Position numbers and translations under genes: made by a program. The notes beneath the pieces are model-generated. The model worked only from the letters and a program-made list of their open reading frames with translations. It did no database searches and was not told the origin of the DNA. 59,049 bases of DNA from Myxococcales bacterium (GTDB lineage: Bacteria; Myxococcota_A; Bradymonadia; UBA7976; UBA1532): positions 1 through 59,049 of the forward strand of contig JACKDL010000035.1 of assembly GCA_020633555.1 (NCBI GenBank). Direction: 5' to 3'. Below, piece by piece: positions 1-9,010 of this stretch. Each line of letters starts with the position of its first letter. Within the stretch, counting starts at the first letter, position 1.

Positions 1-93
1 GGCGCGGTGAGCGGCTGCGCCTGCGATGCCGGCTGCGCCGGCCGGGTCTTCCCCGACGAGCGCGCCTGCGTGAACACCTGCCAGGCCCGCTGA
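1..93 (+). CDS. C-terminal end of a Cys-rich protein (partial)
   Basis: The window opens inside a plus-strand reading frame that runs to a TGA at 91-93. The 30 visible residues are rich in cysteine (five Cys, spaced like CACDAGC then CVNTC), which suggests a secreted or lipoprotein-type, disulfide-rich domain of the kind common in Myxococcota surface proteins. The start and the rest of the protein lie outside the window, so no function can be given. The frame is convergent with tsaB, nine bases away. It is too short to appear as an independent ORF. Confidence 0.5.
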   Translation, partial: GAVSGCACDAGCAGRVFPDERACVNTCQAR

Positions 94-102
94 CGGGGCC
101 CC

Positions 103-810
103 TCAGCCGTTCGACAGCCCGCCCATGACGTCGGGGAACCCGTCCGGGTAGTTGATCTCGGCGTCGGACTTCCGCACGTACACCGGCTCCAGGGTGCCCA
201 GCGGGGGCACCCGGGCCCAGTCCACCGCCGTCAGCAGGTGCGCCGCCCGCGGCACGTGCAGGGCGGGGTCCGTCGGGATGATCACGTCGGGCCGGGCCGC
301 CCGGATGCGCGCGGCGTACACTCGCGCCCCGCTGCCCAGGCACACCAGCGGCGGCCCTGCAGGCAGCCGCGCCACCAGCGCGTCGGGCGCCCCCACCCAC
401 GGCGCGGCCAGATCGGCCCCATCGGCGTAGACCTCGCTGCGGCGCGCGTCGATCAGCGCCAGCACCCGCGCCCCCGGCAGCGCCGCGATGAGCGCCTGCG
501 TGGTGCGCGCGCCGTAAAGCGGCTTGCCCGTGGCCAGCGCCAGCCCCTTCAGGGTGGCCAGGGCGATGCGCAGCCCGGTGAAGCTGCCGGGGCCCAGGCC
601 CGCCACTAAGGCGTCCACGTCGGCCAGCGTCAGCTGGGCCGCCTCCAAGCAGCCGTGGATGTCGTCGAGCACGCCCGGCCCGTGGCCGCGGCTGTGGTGC
701 ACCAGGCGCTCGGCGCGCACCTCGCCCGCCACCACCACCGCCACGCTCTCGTGCAGGGTGCTGGTGTCGACGGCCAGCACGGCCCGCGGGGGGGTCACCG
801 GGGCGCTCAT
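103..810 (-). CDS. tsaB: tRNA threonylcarbamoyladenosine biosynthesis protein TsaB
   Basis: TsaB is the non-catalytic partner of TsaD in the TsaBDE complex that transfers threonylcarbamoyl to A37 of ANN-decoding tRNAs in the cytoplasm. The 235-aa product has the expected length and the ASKHA-fold N-terminus: LAVDTST near residue 13, then GLGPGSFTGLRIALATLKGL near residues 70-90, the classic TsaB signature. It lacks the metal-binding HxxxH of TsaD, as expected. The ATG overlaps the stop of the upstream AAA ATPase gene by four bases, so the two are translationally coupled. Identification is by family motif. Confidence 0.93.
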   Translation of the reverse strand: MSAPVTPPRAVLAVDTSTLHESVAVVVAGEVRAERLVHHSRGHGPGVLDDIHGCLEAAQLTLADVDALVAGLGPGSFTGLRIALATLKGLALATGKPLYGARTTQALIAALPGARVLALIDARRSEVYADGADLAAPWVGAPDALVARLPAGPPLVCLGSGARVYAARIRAARPDVIIPTDPALHVPRAAHLLTAVDWARVPPLGTLEPVYVRKSDAEINYPDGFPDVMGGLSNG

Positions 811-2678
811 GCGCGGGTGGGCAGGGCCGCGCGGGCGTCGGCCAGCTTCTGGTTCAGCTCCCCCACCGCGATCTCGCGGAACCGCTCGGGCAGCATCCGC
901 CGGTTGCTCGCCTCGTGCACCGCCAGCAGCTCCATGTAGTGGATCATGGCCGTCTCGCGGGTGGGCATGAAGTCGTGGATGGCCTGCGCCAGGAAGCTCG
1001 GGGTGATGGCCGTGGGATCCGCCTCGCCCTCGGGCCAGAAGCCGCTCTGCAGGTCGTCGTAGGCCAGCAGGGCCAGGGCCTCCAGATCCGCCGCCGCGTA
1101 GCCTTCAAGCGGCTCCAGCAGGGGCAGCACCGCCTCGGCCGGCAGATCCGCGGGCAGCTTGTGGCGCCGGATGACCGCGTTGAGGATCGACAGGCGTCCC
1201 TCGGCGTCCTGCGGGCAGAAGAAGGGGATCTTCATGTCGAAGCGGCCCGGCCGCTTCATGTCCGTGTCCAGCTTGTCGGGCCGGTTGGTCATCATCACGA
1301 AGATGATCTTCCCGCGGTGATCGGGGTCCGACATGAACTCCTTCAGCCGCGCGATGACCCGGCTGTTCACCCCGCCGTCCGAGTCCCCGGCCCCGCCGAT
1401 GGAGCGGTCGCCCTCGTCGATCATCACCAGGATCTCGCCCAGGCCCTCGATGACGTTGAGCACCTTCTCCAGGTTGGCCTCGGTGCTGCCCACCCACTTG
1501 TCGCGGAAGTTCTTCAGCTTCACCGCCGCCAGCCCGCTCTCCTTGGCGAAGGCCTCGGCCAGGAAGCTCTTGCCGGTGCCCATGGGGCCCACGAACAGGA
1601 TGCCCATGGGCACCTGCGCCCGGCGCCCGGCGCGCACGTGGCCCGCCACCCGGGCCAGGGTGGTCTTGATGGGATCCATGCCGCCCACCGCCGCGAAGCC
1701 GTGATCGGGCTGCAGCACCTCGATGAGGCCGAAGCACTCCTGCTCCAGGATGGCCTTCTTGCGGGCGGCGATGGCCTCCAGGGGCAGGGGCGCCTGGCTC
1801 TTGGCCTTGGCGAACACCGCCCGGGTGTCGGTGGTGTCGAACTCGGCATCGTCGGCGGCCGCGGCGTCGGCGGCGGCCCCCAACGTGGCCTGGTGGATGG
1901 CCAGGATGTCGTTGATCTGCTGGAGCTTGAGCCCCGCCGTCACCCGGGTGAGCTGGGCGCCGCGCTCGGGATCCAGCGCCGGCTGCAGGTGGGCCAGGTA
2001 GCGGGCGCGCTCCAGGTCGTTGGGCAGCGGCACCTGGATGGGCCCCACCCGCGGGTTGCGCGAGATGAGCCGCGACAGCTCGGTGAGCGTGGCGGTGAGC
2101 ATCACCACCAGGTTGTCGCCGCGCACGATCTCCTCGGCCAGGCTCCAGCGGTGCAGCCGGGCGCCGGCGGTGCGGTCGTGGAAGCCCAGGCCCGCGGCCG
2201 AGCCGTCGGGGGACACCAGCTCGGCGTAGTGGATCACCGCCGCCACCGGCTCGCCCTTCAGGCGCAGCAGGCTCTCCACCACCTCCAGCGCCACCTCGGG
2301 CGTGCGCTCGCGCTCCAGCTCGTCGTTCACCGCCTTGGCCACGTGGCTGTCGGGGGTGCGATCGCCCTGCGGGGTCACCTTGGCGGCCGTGAGGAAGCCG
2401 TTGCGCACCAGCGCCCGGCCCGCGCGCGCCGCCTGCGCCGTGTTGGGGAACCAGATGCCCCGGCCCGGATCGTAGTGCACCACCAGCTTGCCGCTGGGCT
2501 GGAAGAAGGCGTCCAGCAGCGCCGGCATGCGCCAGGCGCGCCCGGCGCAGAACACCTCGTCGTGCACGTTGCCGTGCAGCACGAACTGGGTGGTGTTGGT
2601 CTGCAGGTAGCGATCGCGCAGGGCGACCAGCCACGCGGGCAGATCGGCGGCGCGGGGCAGATCGATGGGCGGGGCCAT
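807..2678 (-). CDS. AAA+ ATPase with a degenerate N-terminal AAA-like module
   Basis: This 623-aa cytoplasmic protein has a C-terminal AAA+ domain with Walker A GPMGTGKS (Lys370), Walker B ILVMIDEGD (Asp421, Glu422), a sensor-1 MMTNRPD and the RPGRFD arginine-finger region typical of the FtsH/Cdc48/proteasomal-ATPase clade. Residues 1 to about 280 resemble a second AAA module, including a sensor-like LVVMLTATLTEL, but no Walker A is visible, so it is probably non-catalytic. There is no protease domain. The start is supported by a GGAGAT ribosome site (complement of 2684-2689) and an AT-rich promoter-like block at 2707-2712. It is co-transcribed with tsaB by a 4-bp overlap. The substrate is unknown. 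Confidence 0.85.
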   Translation of the reverse strand: MAPPIDLPRAADLPAWLVALRDRYLQTNTTQFVLHGNVHDEVFCAGRAWRMPALLDAFFQPSGKLVVHYDPGRGIWFPNTAQAARAGRALVRNGFLTAAKVTPQGDRTPDSHVAKAVNDELERERTPEVALEVVESLLRLKGEPVAAVIHYAELVSPDGSAAGLGFHDRTAGARLHRWSLAEEIVRGDNLVVMLTATLTELSRLISRNPRVGPIQVPLPNDLERARYLAHLQPALDPERGAQLTRVTAGLKLQQINDILAIHQATLGAAADAAAADDAEFDTTDTRAVFAKAKSQAPLPLEAIAARKKAILEQECFGLIEVLQPDHGFAAVGGMDPIKTTLARVAGHVRAGRRAQVPMGILFVGPMGTGKSFLAEAFAKESGLAAVKLKNFRDKWVGSTEANLEKVLNVIEGLGEILVMIDEGDRSIGGAGDSDGGVNSRVIARLKEFMSDPDHRGKIIFVMMTNRPDKLDTDMKRPGRFDMKIPFFCPQDAEGRLSILNAVIRRHKLPADLPAEAVLPLLEPLEGYAAADLEALALLAYDDLQSGFWPEGEADPTAITPSFLAQAIHDFMPTRETAMIHYMELLAVHEASNRRMLPERFREIAVGELNQKLADARAALPTRA

Positions 2679-2683
2679 GGCGG

Positions 2684-2712
2684 ATCTCCGAGCTGGGGCG
2701 GCGATCTATATA
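2684..2712 (-). promoter_or_regulatory. Putative -10 element and RBS of the AAA ATPase gene
   Basis: In otherwise extremely G+C-rich DNA, the block TATATA at 2707-2712 stands out and sits at a suitable distance for a sigma-70-type -10 box reading toward the ATPase start at 2678. GGAGAT (complement of 2684-2689) is the ribosome site. No good -35 is visible. If real, the ATPase-tsaB pair can be transcribed separately from the hem genes upstream. Confidence 0.35.
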
Positions 2713-2778
2713 GGCCGCCCACGCCCCCGGCGCCACGGATCAGGGGTCAGGGCGAGCTCAGGCGGGCTCAGGCCGGGC

Positions 2779-4158
2779 TCAGCCGGGCTCGCCGCGCATC
2801 ACCGGGCCCACCAGGGCGTCGCCGCGGGCGATGCACTCGGCCACGCTCACGCCGTAGAGGCCGTTGCCGCCCAGGTACAGCCCCTTGTAGGGGCGCAGCG
2901 CGCGCTCGGCGGCCTCGCGGCGGGCCAGGTGGCCCAGCTCGTACTGGGGGATCCCGGCGGGCCAGCGGATGATGCGGCTGAACACCGGATCGGGCATGGC
3001 CGCGCCAAAGGTGATCTCCAGCTCGCTCTTGATCACCGCCAGCAGTGAGGCGTCGTCCAGCCCCAGCAGCTCGGGGCTGCGGGCGCCGCCCACGATGATG
3101 CGCAGCATGGCGTGCCCGGCGGGCGCGCGGTGGGCGAAGATGCTGCTCGTCCACAGCACCCCCAGCACCTTGCGGTGCTCGAAGCTGGGCACCAGGAAGC
3201 CGAAGCCGTCCAGCGGGCGCGGGAGCTGATCGGCCTTCACGCCGTAGGCGATGACCGCGGCCGGCGAGTAGCGGATGCCGTTGAGCGCCTCGGCGGCCTT
3301 GGGCGCGAAGCCCCCCACGAGCTGCGCGATGACCGGCGTGGGCGCGGCGAAGACCACCGCGTCGCTGTCGATGGGATCCATGCCCGCCGCGGTCACCCGC
3401 CAGCCGCCGCCCTCGCGGGCCTGCAGGCCGCTGACGGGGGCGCCGGTGCGCACGTCCGGCAGCCGGTCGGCCAAGGTGGCGGTCATCTCGCTCAGGCCAC
3501 CGGGGAAGCTGGTGAGCGTGCCCCCCGGCCCCGCGGGGCCCCCCGCCTTGGCGCCCTGCTCCTTCCGCCGGGCGCGCATGGTGGCCACCATGCCCCGCAC
3601 CAGGCCGCCGTGCTCGTCCTCGAGCTTGCGCAGCCGGGGGAAGGCCGCCGGCAGGCTGAGCCGCTGGGCGTCGCCCGCGAACACGCCGGTGACCATGGGG
3701 TCGATGAGGGTGCGGGCCGCCTCGACGCCCACCCGCCGGCTGGCGAAGTCGAACACCGACTCGTCGGGCCCGCGCCGCCGCCCGGGGATGAAGGGCTCCA
3801 GGGCCATGCGGGCCTTGCCGCGCCAGCTCAGGATGTCGCCCAGGAAGAAGTCCTTGGGGCCGCCCGGCAGGGCGCGGAGCTGGCCGCGCAGGTACAGGTA
3901 GCGGTGGTGGGCTGCGTCGCTGGCGGGCATGAGCCGCTCGCCCATGCCCAGATCGCGGGCGAGCTGGGTGAAGGCCGGGCGGCTGTCGAGCACGCCGTTG
4001 GGCCCGTGCTCGATGAGGAAGCCGTCGGCGGCCTCGCTGAAGATCTTGCCGCCCACGCGGGGCTCGGCCTCCACCAGGATGGGCTCGGCGCCCGCCTCGA
4101 GCAGCCGGTACGCCGTGGCCAGCCCGCTGATGCCTGCGCCGATGACCGTGACCTTCAC
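2779..4158 (-). CDS. hemG: Protoporphyrinogen/coproporphyrinogen oxidase (HemY/HemG type, FAD)
   Basis: This 459-aa flavoprotein oxidises protoporphyrinogen IX to protoporphyrin IX (or coproporphyrinogen III in the coproporphyrin branch) in late heme synthesis. The N-terminus VTVIGAGISGLATAYRLLEA is the Rossmann FAD-binding GxGxxG motif, and the EPRVGGK region near residue 40 is typical of the amine-oxidase/PPO family. The length matches HemY-type PPOs. The GTG at 4158 was chosen because AAGGGAG lies just upstream and the FAD motif follows at once. The open frame continues further upstream but overlaps hemE. It is 44 bp downstream of hemE in the same direction, which supports the heme role. 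Confidence 0.88.
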   Translation of the reverse strand: MKVTVIGAGISGLATAYRLLEAGAEPILVEAEPRVGGKIFSEAADGFLIEHGPNGVLDSRPAFTQLARDLGMGERLMPASDAAHHRYLYLRGQLRALPGGPKDFFLGDILSWRGKARMALEPFIPGRRRGPDESVFDFASRRVGVEAARTLIDPMVTGVFAGDAQRLSLPAAFPRLRKLEDEHGGLVRGMVATMRARRKEQGAKAGGPAGPGGTLTSFPGGLSEMTATLADRLPDVRTGAPVSGLQAREGGGWRVTAAGMDPIDSDAVVFAAPTPVIAQLVGGFAPKAAEALNGIRYSPAAVIAYGVKADQLPRPLDGFGFLVPSFEHRKVLGVLWTSSIFAHRAPAGHAMLRIIVGGARSPELLGLDDASLLAVIKSELEITFGAAMPDPVFSRIIRWPAGIPQYELGHLARREAAERALRPYKGLYLGGNGLYGVSVAECIARGDALVGPVMRGEPG

Positions 4159-4202
4159 TTGTGGGCTCCCTTCTGCCGACCCGCGAGCCCGGTAGATGCC
4201 GC

Positions 4203-5255
4203 TCAGCCCCGGCGGGCTGCCGAGGCGGTGCGGACGTGATCCACCAGGCGCTTCACCTGGGCCGGATCCGTGTGTCGGTCGATCCCATGGCCCAAGTTGA
4301 AGATGTGGCCCTTTCCGTCCCCCGCCGCGTCGAGCACGCGATCCAGGGCGGGGCGCAGCGCGTCCCAGGGGCCCAGCAGGCGGCCCGGATCCAGGTTGCC
4401 CTGGAGCGCCACGTTCGGGCCCACGAGGGCGCGGGCGCGGTCGAGGGGCTGGGTCCAGTCCACGCCGATGACGTCGGCGCCGCACTGGGCCACCAGATCC
4501 AGGTAGGTGCCGGTGCCCTTCGCGAAGACGATGACGGGCACGCCCTCGCGGCGCACGCCCTCGACGATGCGGCGGGTGTAGGCCAGGCCCCAGCGCTTGT
4601 AGTCCTCGGGGTCCAGGGCGCCCACCCACGAGTCGAACACCTGCACGGCCCGAGCGCCGTTGTCCATCTGCAGCTTCAGCAGGTCGATGGTGATGTCGGC
4701 CAGCATGCCGAACAGCTTCTCGGCGGCCTTGGGCTCCTGGTGCAGGAAGGCCTTGGTCTTCATCCAGGTCTTCGAGCCCTGGCCCTCGATGAGGTAGCCG
4801 GCCAGCGTGAAGGGCGCGCCGGCGAAGCCGATGAGGGGCACGTCCTTGGGCAGGGCCTTGGCGGTCACGTTCACCGCGTCGCCCACGTAGCCCATGGTGT
4901 CGGCCACGTCGGGCCGGCCCAGCTTGTCCACGTCCGACGCGCGGTCAATGCGCGGCTCGATGACCGGGCCCATGCCCTTGCCGAAGGTGACCGAGGCCCC
5001 CATGGGCGGCAGCGGCACCAGCAGGTCGCTGAAGATGATGGCCGCGTCCATCCCAAAGGCCTCGATGGGCTGCAGCGTGACCTCACAGCACAGCTCGGGC
5101 GTCTTGCACAGGGTCCAGAAGTCCACGTCCTTCCGGATGGCCCGGTACTCGGCCATGTAGCGGCCGGCCTGGCGCATCAACCACACCGGCGTACGCTCGG
5201 TGTGCTCGTTGAAGCAGGCGCGGAGGAAAAGGGGCTGCTGTTCGACGGTGGACAT
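4203..5255 (-). CDS. hemE: Uroporphyrinogen decarboxylase
   Basis: HemE decarboxylates the four acetate side chains of uroporphyrinogen III to give coproporphyrinogen III in the cytoplasm. The 350-aa product has the usual length and carries the first family signature PVWLMRQAGRYMAEYR near residue 22 and the second region GFAGAPFTLAGYLIEG further on. The ATG at 5255 begins MSTVEQQPLF; the same frame is open far upstream into the antisense of serC, but that extension has no coding character. It lies immediately upstream of the PPO gene and divergent from serC, with 75 bp between the two starts. Confidence 0.95.
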   Translation of the reverse strand: MSTVEQQPLFLRACFNEHTERTPVWLMRQAGRYMAEYRAIRKDVDFWTLCKTPELCCEVTLQPIEAFGMDAAIIFSDLLVPLPPMGASVTFGKGMGPVIEPRIDRASDVDKLGRPDVADTMGYVGDAVNVTAKALPKDVPLIGFAGAPFTLAGYLIEGQGSKTWMKTKAFLHQEPKAAEKLFGMLADITIDLLKLQMDNGARAVQVFDSWVGALDPEDYKRWGLAYTRRIVEGVRREGVPVIVFAKGTGTYLDLVAQCGADVIGVDWTQPLDRARALVGPNVALQGNLDPGRLLGPWDALRPALDRVLDAAGDGKGHIFNLGHGIDRHTDPAQVKRLVDHVRTASAARRG

Positions 5256-5276
5256 GGGCGCTCTCGATGGGCCGCG

Positions 5277-5283
5277 GTATAGT
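5277..5283. promoter_or_regulatory. Shared AT-rich -10-like block between hemE and serC
   Basis: The gap between divergent hemE and serC contains one AT-rich hexamer-like block, GGTATAGT. Read forward it gives TATAGT as a possible -10 for serC (leader about 40 nt); read backward it gives TATACC as a possible -10 for hemE. No convincing -35 boxes are visible. This is inference from base composition and position only. Confidence 0.3.
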
Positions 5284-5330
5284 TCGCCCGCCCGTCGGCC
5301 AGGTGTGCCGAACGACGCGGAGGACGGATG

Positions 5331-6410
5331 ATGGCGAAGCGAAAGCACAACTTCAACGCTGGCCCCTCTGCCTTGCCCCTGCCCGTGCTGGAGCAGGTGC
5401 AGGCCGAGCTGGTGGACTTCGGCGGCCACGGCCTGTCGATCATGGAGATGAGCCACCGCACGCCCCAGTTCGAAGAGGTGCTCGACCGGGCCCGCCACGC
5501 CGTGACCCGGCTCTACGGCATCCCAGCCACGCACGAGGTCCTGTTCCTGCAGGGCGGCGCCAGCCTGCAGTTCGCCCAGGTGCCCATGAACCTGGGCTCG
5601 GGCGGCGCCTACCTGGACACCGGCACCTGGTCGAAGAAGGCGCTGAAGGAGGCCAACACCGTCGGCAAGGGCCTGTCGGTGTGGTCGAGCGCCGCAGCCG
5701 GCTACAACGCCGTGCCCGCCGCCGACGAGGCCCTGGACGTGCCGGCGGACGCCCCCTACCTGCACTACACCAGCAACAACACCATCTACGGCACGCAGTA
5801 CCACTACCGGCCCGCCTCGCCCGTGCCGCTGGTGTGCGACATGAGCAGCGACGTGCTCAGCCGGCCGGCGGACATCTCGAAGTTCGGGCTGATCTACGCC
5901 GGCGCCCAGAAGAACGCGGGCCCCAGCGGGGTGACCCTGCTGATCATCGACCGCAAGTACAGCCGTGAGTTCCACGGCGCGCCCACGGTGCCGCACATCC
6001 TGCGCTACCCCACGCAGGCCGAGAAGGACAGCATGTACAACACCCCGAACACGTTCGGGATCTACGTGCTGGCGCTGGTGGCGGAGTGGGTCGAGGCGCA
6101 GGGCGGGCTGACCACCATGGCGGCCCGCAACGCCAACAAGGCGCAGATGCTGTACGACCTCATCGACCGCTACCCCGGCGTGTTCAAGGGCCACGCGGTG
6201 AAGCACAGCCGCAGCCAGATGAACGTCACGTTCACGCTGGTGAAGCCCGAGCGGCAGGCGGATCTGCTGGCGGCCGCAGCGAAGGCCGACATCCTCGGCA
6301 TCAAGGGCCACCGCTCCGTGGGCGGCCTGCGCGCCAGCCTCTACAACGCCGTCAGCCCCGAGAGCGTGCATCGGCTGGTCGAGGTGCTCGAGGCGTTTGC
6401 GAAGGGCTGA
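5331..6410 (+). CDS. serC: Phosphoserine aminotransferase
   Basis: SerC is the PLP-dependent enzyme that makes 3-phosphoserine from 3-phosphohydroxypyruvate and glutamate (serine synthesis) and also acts in pyridoxal phosphate synthesis. The product has the family start HNFNAGPSALP, the Schiff-base lysine in YAGAQKNAGPSG (Lys194 from this start) and the C-terminal HRSVGGLRASLYNA signature. Two ATGs occur in tandem at 5328 and 5331. GGAGGA at 5319-5324 is only 3 nt from the first but 6 nt from the second, so 5331 is preferred. It is divergent from hemE and its 3' end overlaps the CHAT lipoprotein gene by 14 bases. Confidence 0.96.
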   Translation: MAKRKHNFNAGPSALPLPVLEQVQAELVDFGGHGLSIMEMSHRTPQFEEVLDRARHAVTRLYGIPATHEVLFLQGGASLQFAQVPMNLGSGGAYLDTGTWSKKALKEANTVGKGLSVWSSAAAGYNAVPAADEALDVPADAPYLHYTSNNTIYGTQYHYRPASPVPLVCDMSSDVLSRPADISKFGLIYAGAQKNAGPSGVTLLIIDRKYSREFHGAPTVPHILRYPTQAEKDSMYNTPNTFGIYVLALVAEWVEAQGGLTTMAARNANKAQMLYDLIDRYPGVFKGHAVKHSRSQMNVTFTLVKPERQADLLAAAAKADILGIKGHRSVGGLRASLYNAVSPESVHRLVEVLEAFAKG

Positions 6411-9003
6411 GCTCGCCGTCGCCCTGCTGATCGGCTGCACCGCCGATCCGCCCCCCGCGCCCGCACCCGCGGCCCCTGTCCAGGCCTGGGAGTGGGGGGC
6501 CCGCGCCGTCCAGGCGGACGGGACGCGCCGCTACGACGCCCAGCGCCTGCCCCGGGTGGAGCTGGCCACGGCGGACGCCGCCGGCTGGACCCTGCGCTTT
6601 GCCGAACACCCGCTGCCCGTCGAGCGCGCGGCCCACGCCGATCGCTGGGTCTTGACGGCCACGGCGCCCGCGCCCGCGGGCGGGGGCGAGTTGGTGATCC
6701 TGGATGACGCCGGGCGCCGCCGCGCCGGCTGGCCGGCCCGCTTCGGGCGCGTGCCGAGCGAGGCGCCCGAGGCCGCCCCCGACGCCGGGCCCGAGGCGCT
6801 GCTCTGGGCCGCGGTGGCCGCCGGGCGACAGGCCTATCGCCAAGGACGGGTGGCCGAAGCCGCCGAGCGCTGGACCCGCGCCGCCGCGTTGGCCGACGCC
6901 GCGGGGCTGCCCAGCGAGGCCGCGCGGCGGCGGGTGGCCCTGGCCGAGATGCGCCTGCGGCAGCACCGGCTGGACGAAGTGCTGCCGCTGCTCGCCCCGA
7001 CCCGGGATCCGGCCCACGCCGCGTTGGATCCCCTGGCGGCCCTGTGGGCCCAACAGGCGCGGGCCACCCTGGCCTATCAGCTCGGCGACTGGCGCACCGC
7101 CGAGGCCGAGGCGCAGGCCGCAGTCACCGCCGCCGACCGCGCCGGCCTGGTCCGCGAGCGGTGGCAGGCGGCGATGGTGCTGGCCGATGCCCACCTGATC
7201 AGCGGGCGCCAGGCCGCCGCGCTGGCCACCTACCGGGACCACGTGGATCCGGCCTTTGCCGACGGCCAGGGGGATCCGTATTACCGGGCGCTGTACCTGA
7301 AGAACCGCGGCTGGGTGGAGGCCCTGGCGGCCACGCGGGCCGTGCCCGGCGCCGATCTGGTCCGCGCCACCGCACAAATGGCCGAAGCGCTGGCGCTGGA
7401 CCAGGCCCGCGAGGACGGGCCCCAGACCGCGCTGTCGCACCTGAACCTGGCCTGGGCCCGCTGGCAGGCGGGCGATCACCCCGCAGCCCGGGCGTCCCTG
7501 GGCCAGGTGAACCGCGCCTTGCTCATCGGCGAGGCGCCCCTGACCGCCGACTGGCTGGCCGCCGAGCTGGCGCCGGCCGCCGACGCTGAGGCCGCCTTCG
7601 CCGCGCTGGTCGAGCGCGCCCGGGCCTACCCGGGCGGCGAGGAGCACGCCTGGCGGGCCGGGCTGGGCCTGGGCCGACGTCGCCTGGCGCGGGGGGATCG
7701 CGACGGGGCCTGGGCGGCCTTCCAGGCCGGGCTGGCGGACCTGGATCGCGCGGCCCGCGGCGCCCCGCTGCGCGCCGGCCTGGCGCCGTTCTTCGCCGAT
7801 CGCCGGGCCCTGGTGGACGAGGCGCTGGCGCTGCTGGTGGCCCAAGGACGGGCCGCCGAGGCCTTCACCGTGGCCGCACGGGCCGCCGGCCGGGTGGTGC
7901 AGGCGCTGGAGGCCGGCGCGCGGCTGAGCGGGCTGGGCTCAGCCGCCGGCGCACGGTGGCAGGCGGCCGTCGGCCGGTTCCAGGCGGCCCGCGAGGCCCT
8001 GGAGTCGGCCCGGGTCGACGCCGATCTGGTGTACCGCGAGGCCGATCAGCGACGGCTGGCCGCCGAGCAGGCGCGGCTGCTGGAGGCCCGCGCGCAGGCC
8101 TTCGACGCCGCCTTCGGGGCCCCGAACCCCGCCGGGGCAGGCCTCGACGCGGCCGCCATCCAGGCGGCCCTGCCCCCCAAGGCCGCGCTGGCGCTGTTCA
8201 CCCCGATCCAGGGGCGCTGGCACGGCTTCTGGGTCACCGCCGAGGCGCTGCGCGTGTCGCCCGTCCGGCCCCAGGATCCGCTGACGCCCTTCGCCGCCGA
8301 GCTGAGCCAGACCGAGCGGCTGTTCGTGGTGGCCGGTGGCCTGCCGGCCGCCGGCGAGCTGCCGCTCCAGGGGGCGCCTCCGCTGGCCGCGCGCCTGCCC
8401 GTGCTGGCGCTCCCGCACCCCGGGCTGCTGCTCGCGCCCCGGCCCGAGGTGGAGGGCCCGCCGCTGGTCATCGCGGATCCCACCCGGGACCTGGCAGGCG
8501 CCGAGGCCGAGGGGGTCGCGGTGGCCGCCGCGCTGCCCGGCGCCCGCGTGCTCCAAGGCGACGCCGCCACCCGCGCCGCGGTGCTGGCCGCCCTGCCCGG
8601 GGCGCCGGTGGTCCACTTCGCGGGCCACGGCGAGCTGCATCCCCGGGATCCCTGGGCGGCGCACCTCCGGCTCGCCGGGGGGGGCCGGCTGGCGTTGGAG
8701 GATCTGCTGATTCACCGCCCGACCACGGGGGTGGTGGTGCTGAGCGGCTGCAAGACGGGCGCGCGGCTGGCGGTGGGGGGCGGCGAGGTGGTGGGCCTGC
8801 CCGAGGCGCTGCTGGTGGCCGGCGCCCGTGCCGTGCTGGCCACGGGCCGGGATCTGGCAGATCGGGAGGCCCTGCCCTTCCTCACCCGGTTCTACGCCGC
8901 GGGCGGCGCCACGGACCCCGGGCCGGCGTTCCGCGCCGCGGTGGCCGAGTCCGTCGCCGCGGGGGATGAGGCCTGGCGCGCCTTTCGGCTGTGGGGCCGG
9001 TGA
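6397..9003 (+). CDS. Lipoprotein TPR-CHAT domain caspase-like peptidase
   Basis: This 868-aa protein starts with a short positively charged signal ending in a lipobox (LIGC, Cys14), followed by a Pro/Ala linker, an Ala-rich helical TPR-like region (about 130-560) and a C-terminal CHAT domain. The caspase-like dyad is visible: His744 in VHFAGHGE and Cys785 in VVLSGCKTG. CHAT proteins are clan CD peptidases, often TPR-linked and sometimes working as defence or cell-death proteases. Here the lipobox predicts envelope anchoring, which is unusual. The TTG start at 6397 is inside the end of serC; no better start precedes the lipobox. The substrate is unknown, and no gasdermin-like neighbour is seen. 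Confidence 0.8.
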   Translation: MRRAELAVALLIGCTADPPPAPAPAAPVQAWEWGARAVQADGTRRYDAQRLPRVELATADAAGWTLRFAEHPLPVERAAHADRWVLTATAPAPAGGGELVILDDAGRRRAGWPARFGRVPSEAPEAAPDAGPEALLWAAVAAGRQAYRQGRVAEAAERWTRAAALADAAGLPSEAARRRVALAEMRLRQHRLDEVLPLLAPTRDPAHAALDPLAALWAQQARATLAYQLGDWRTAEAEAQAAVTAADRAGLVRERWQAAMVLADAHLISGRQAAALATYRDHVDPAFADGQGDPYYRALYLKNRGWVEALAATRAVPGADLVRATAQMAEALALDQAREDGPQTALSHLNLAWARWQAGDHPAARASLGQVNRALLIGEAPLTADWLAAELAPAADAEAAFAALVERARAYPGGEEHAWRAGLGLGRRRLARGDRDGAWAAFQAGLADLDRAARGAPLRAGLAPFFADRRALVDEALALLVAQGRAAEAFTVAARAAGRVVQALEAGARLSGLGSAAGARWQAAVGRFQAAREALESARVDADLVYREADQRRLAAEQARLLEARAQAFDAAFGAPNPAGAGLDAAAIQAALPPKAALALFTPIQGRWHGFWVTAEALRVSPVRPQDPLTPFAAELSQTERLFVVAGGLPAAGELPLQGAPPLAARLPVLALPHPGLLLAPRPEVEGPPLVIADPTRDLAGAEAEGVAVAAALPGARVLQGDAATRAAVLAALPGAPVVHFAGHGELHPRDPWAAHLRLAGGGRLALEDLLIHRPTTGVVVLSGCKTGARLAVGGGEVVGLPEALLVAGARAVLATGRDLADREALPFLTRFYAAGGATDPGPAFRAAVAESVAAGDEAWRAFRLWGR

Positions 9004-9010
9004 GCCGCGG

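Noticed and set aside
915..2972. Long plus-strand open frame (685 aa) opposite the AAA ATPase
   Set aside because: It is the antisense shadow of a well-supported gene in G+C-rich DNA; the product is His/Gln/Leu/Arg-rich low complexity with no motif. The same reasoning removed 54427-57999, 9658-11394, 26220-27872 and others.
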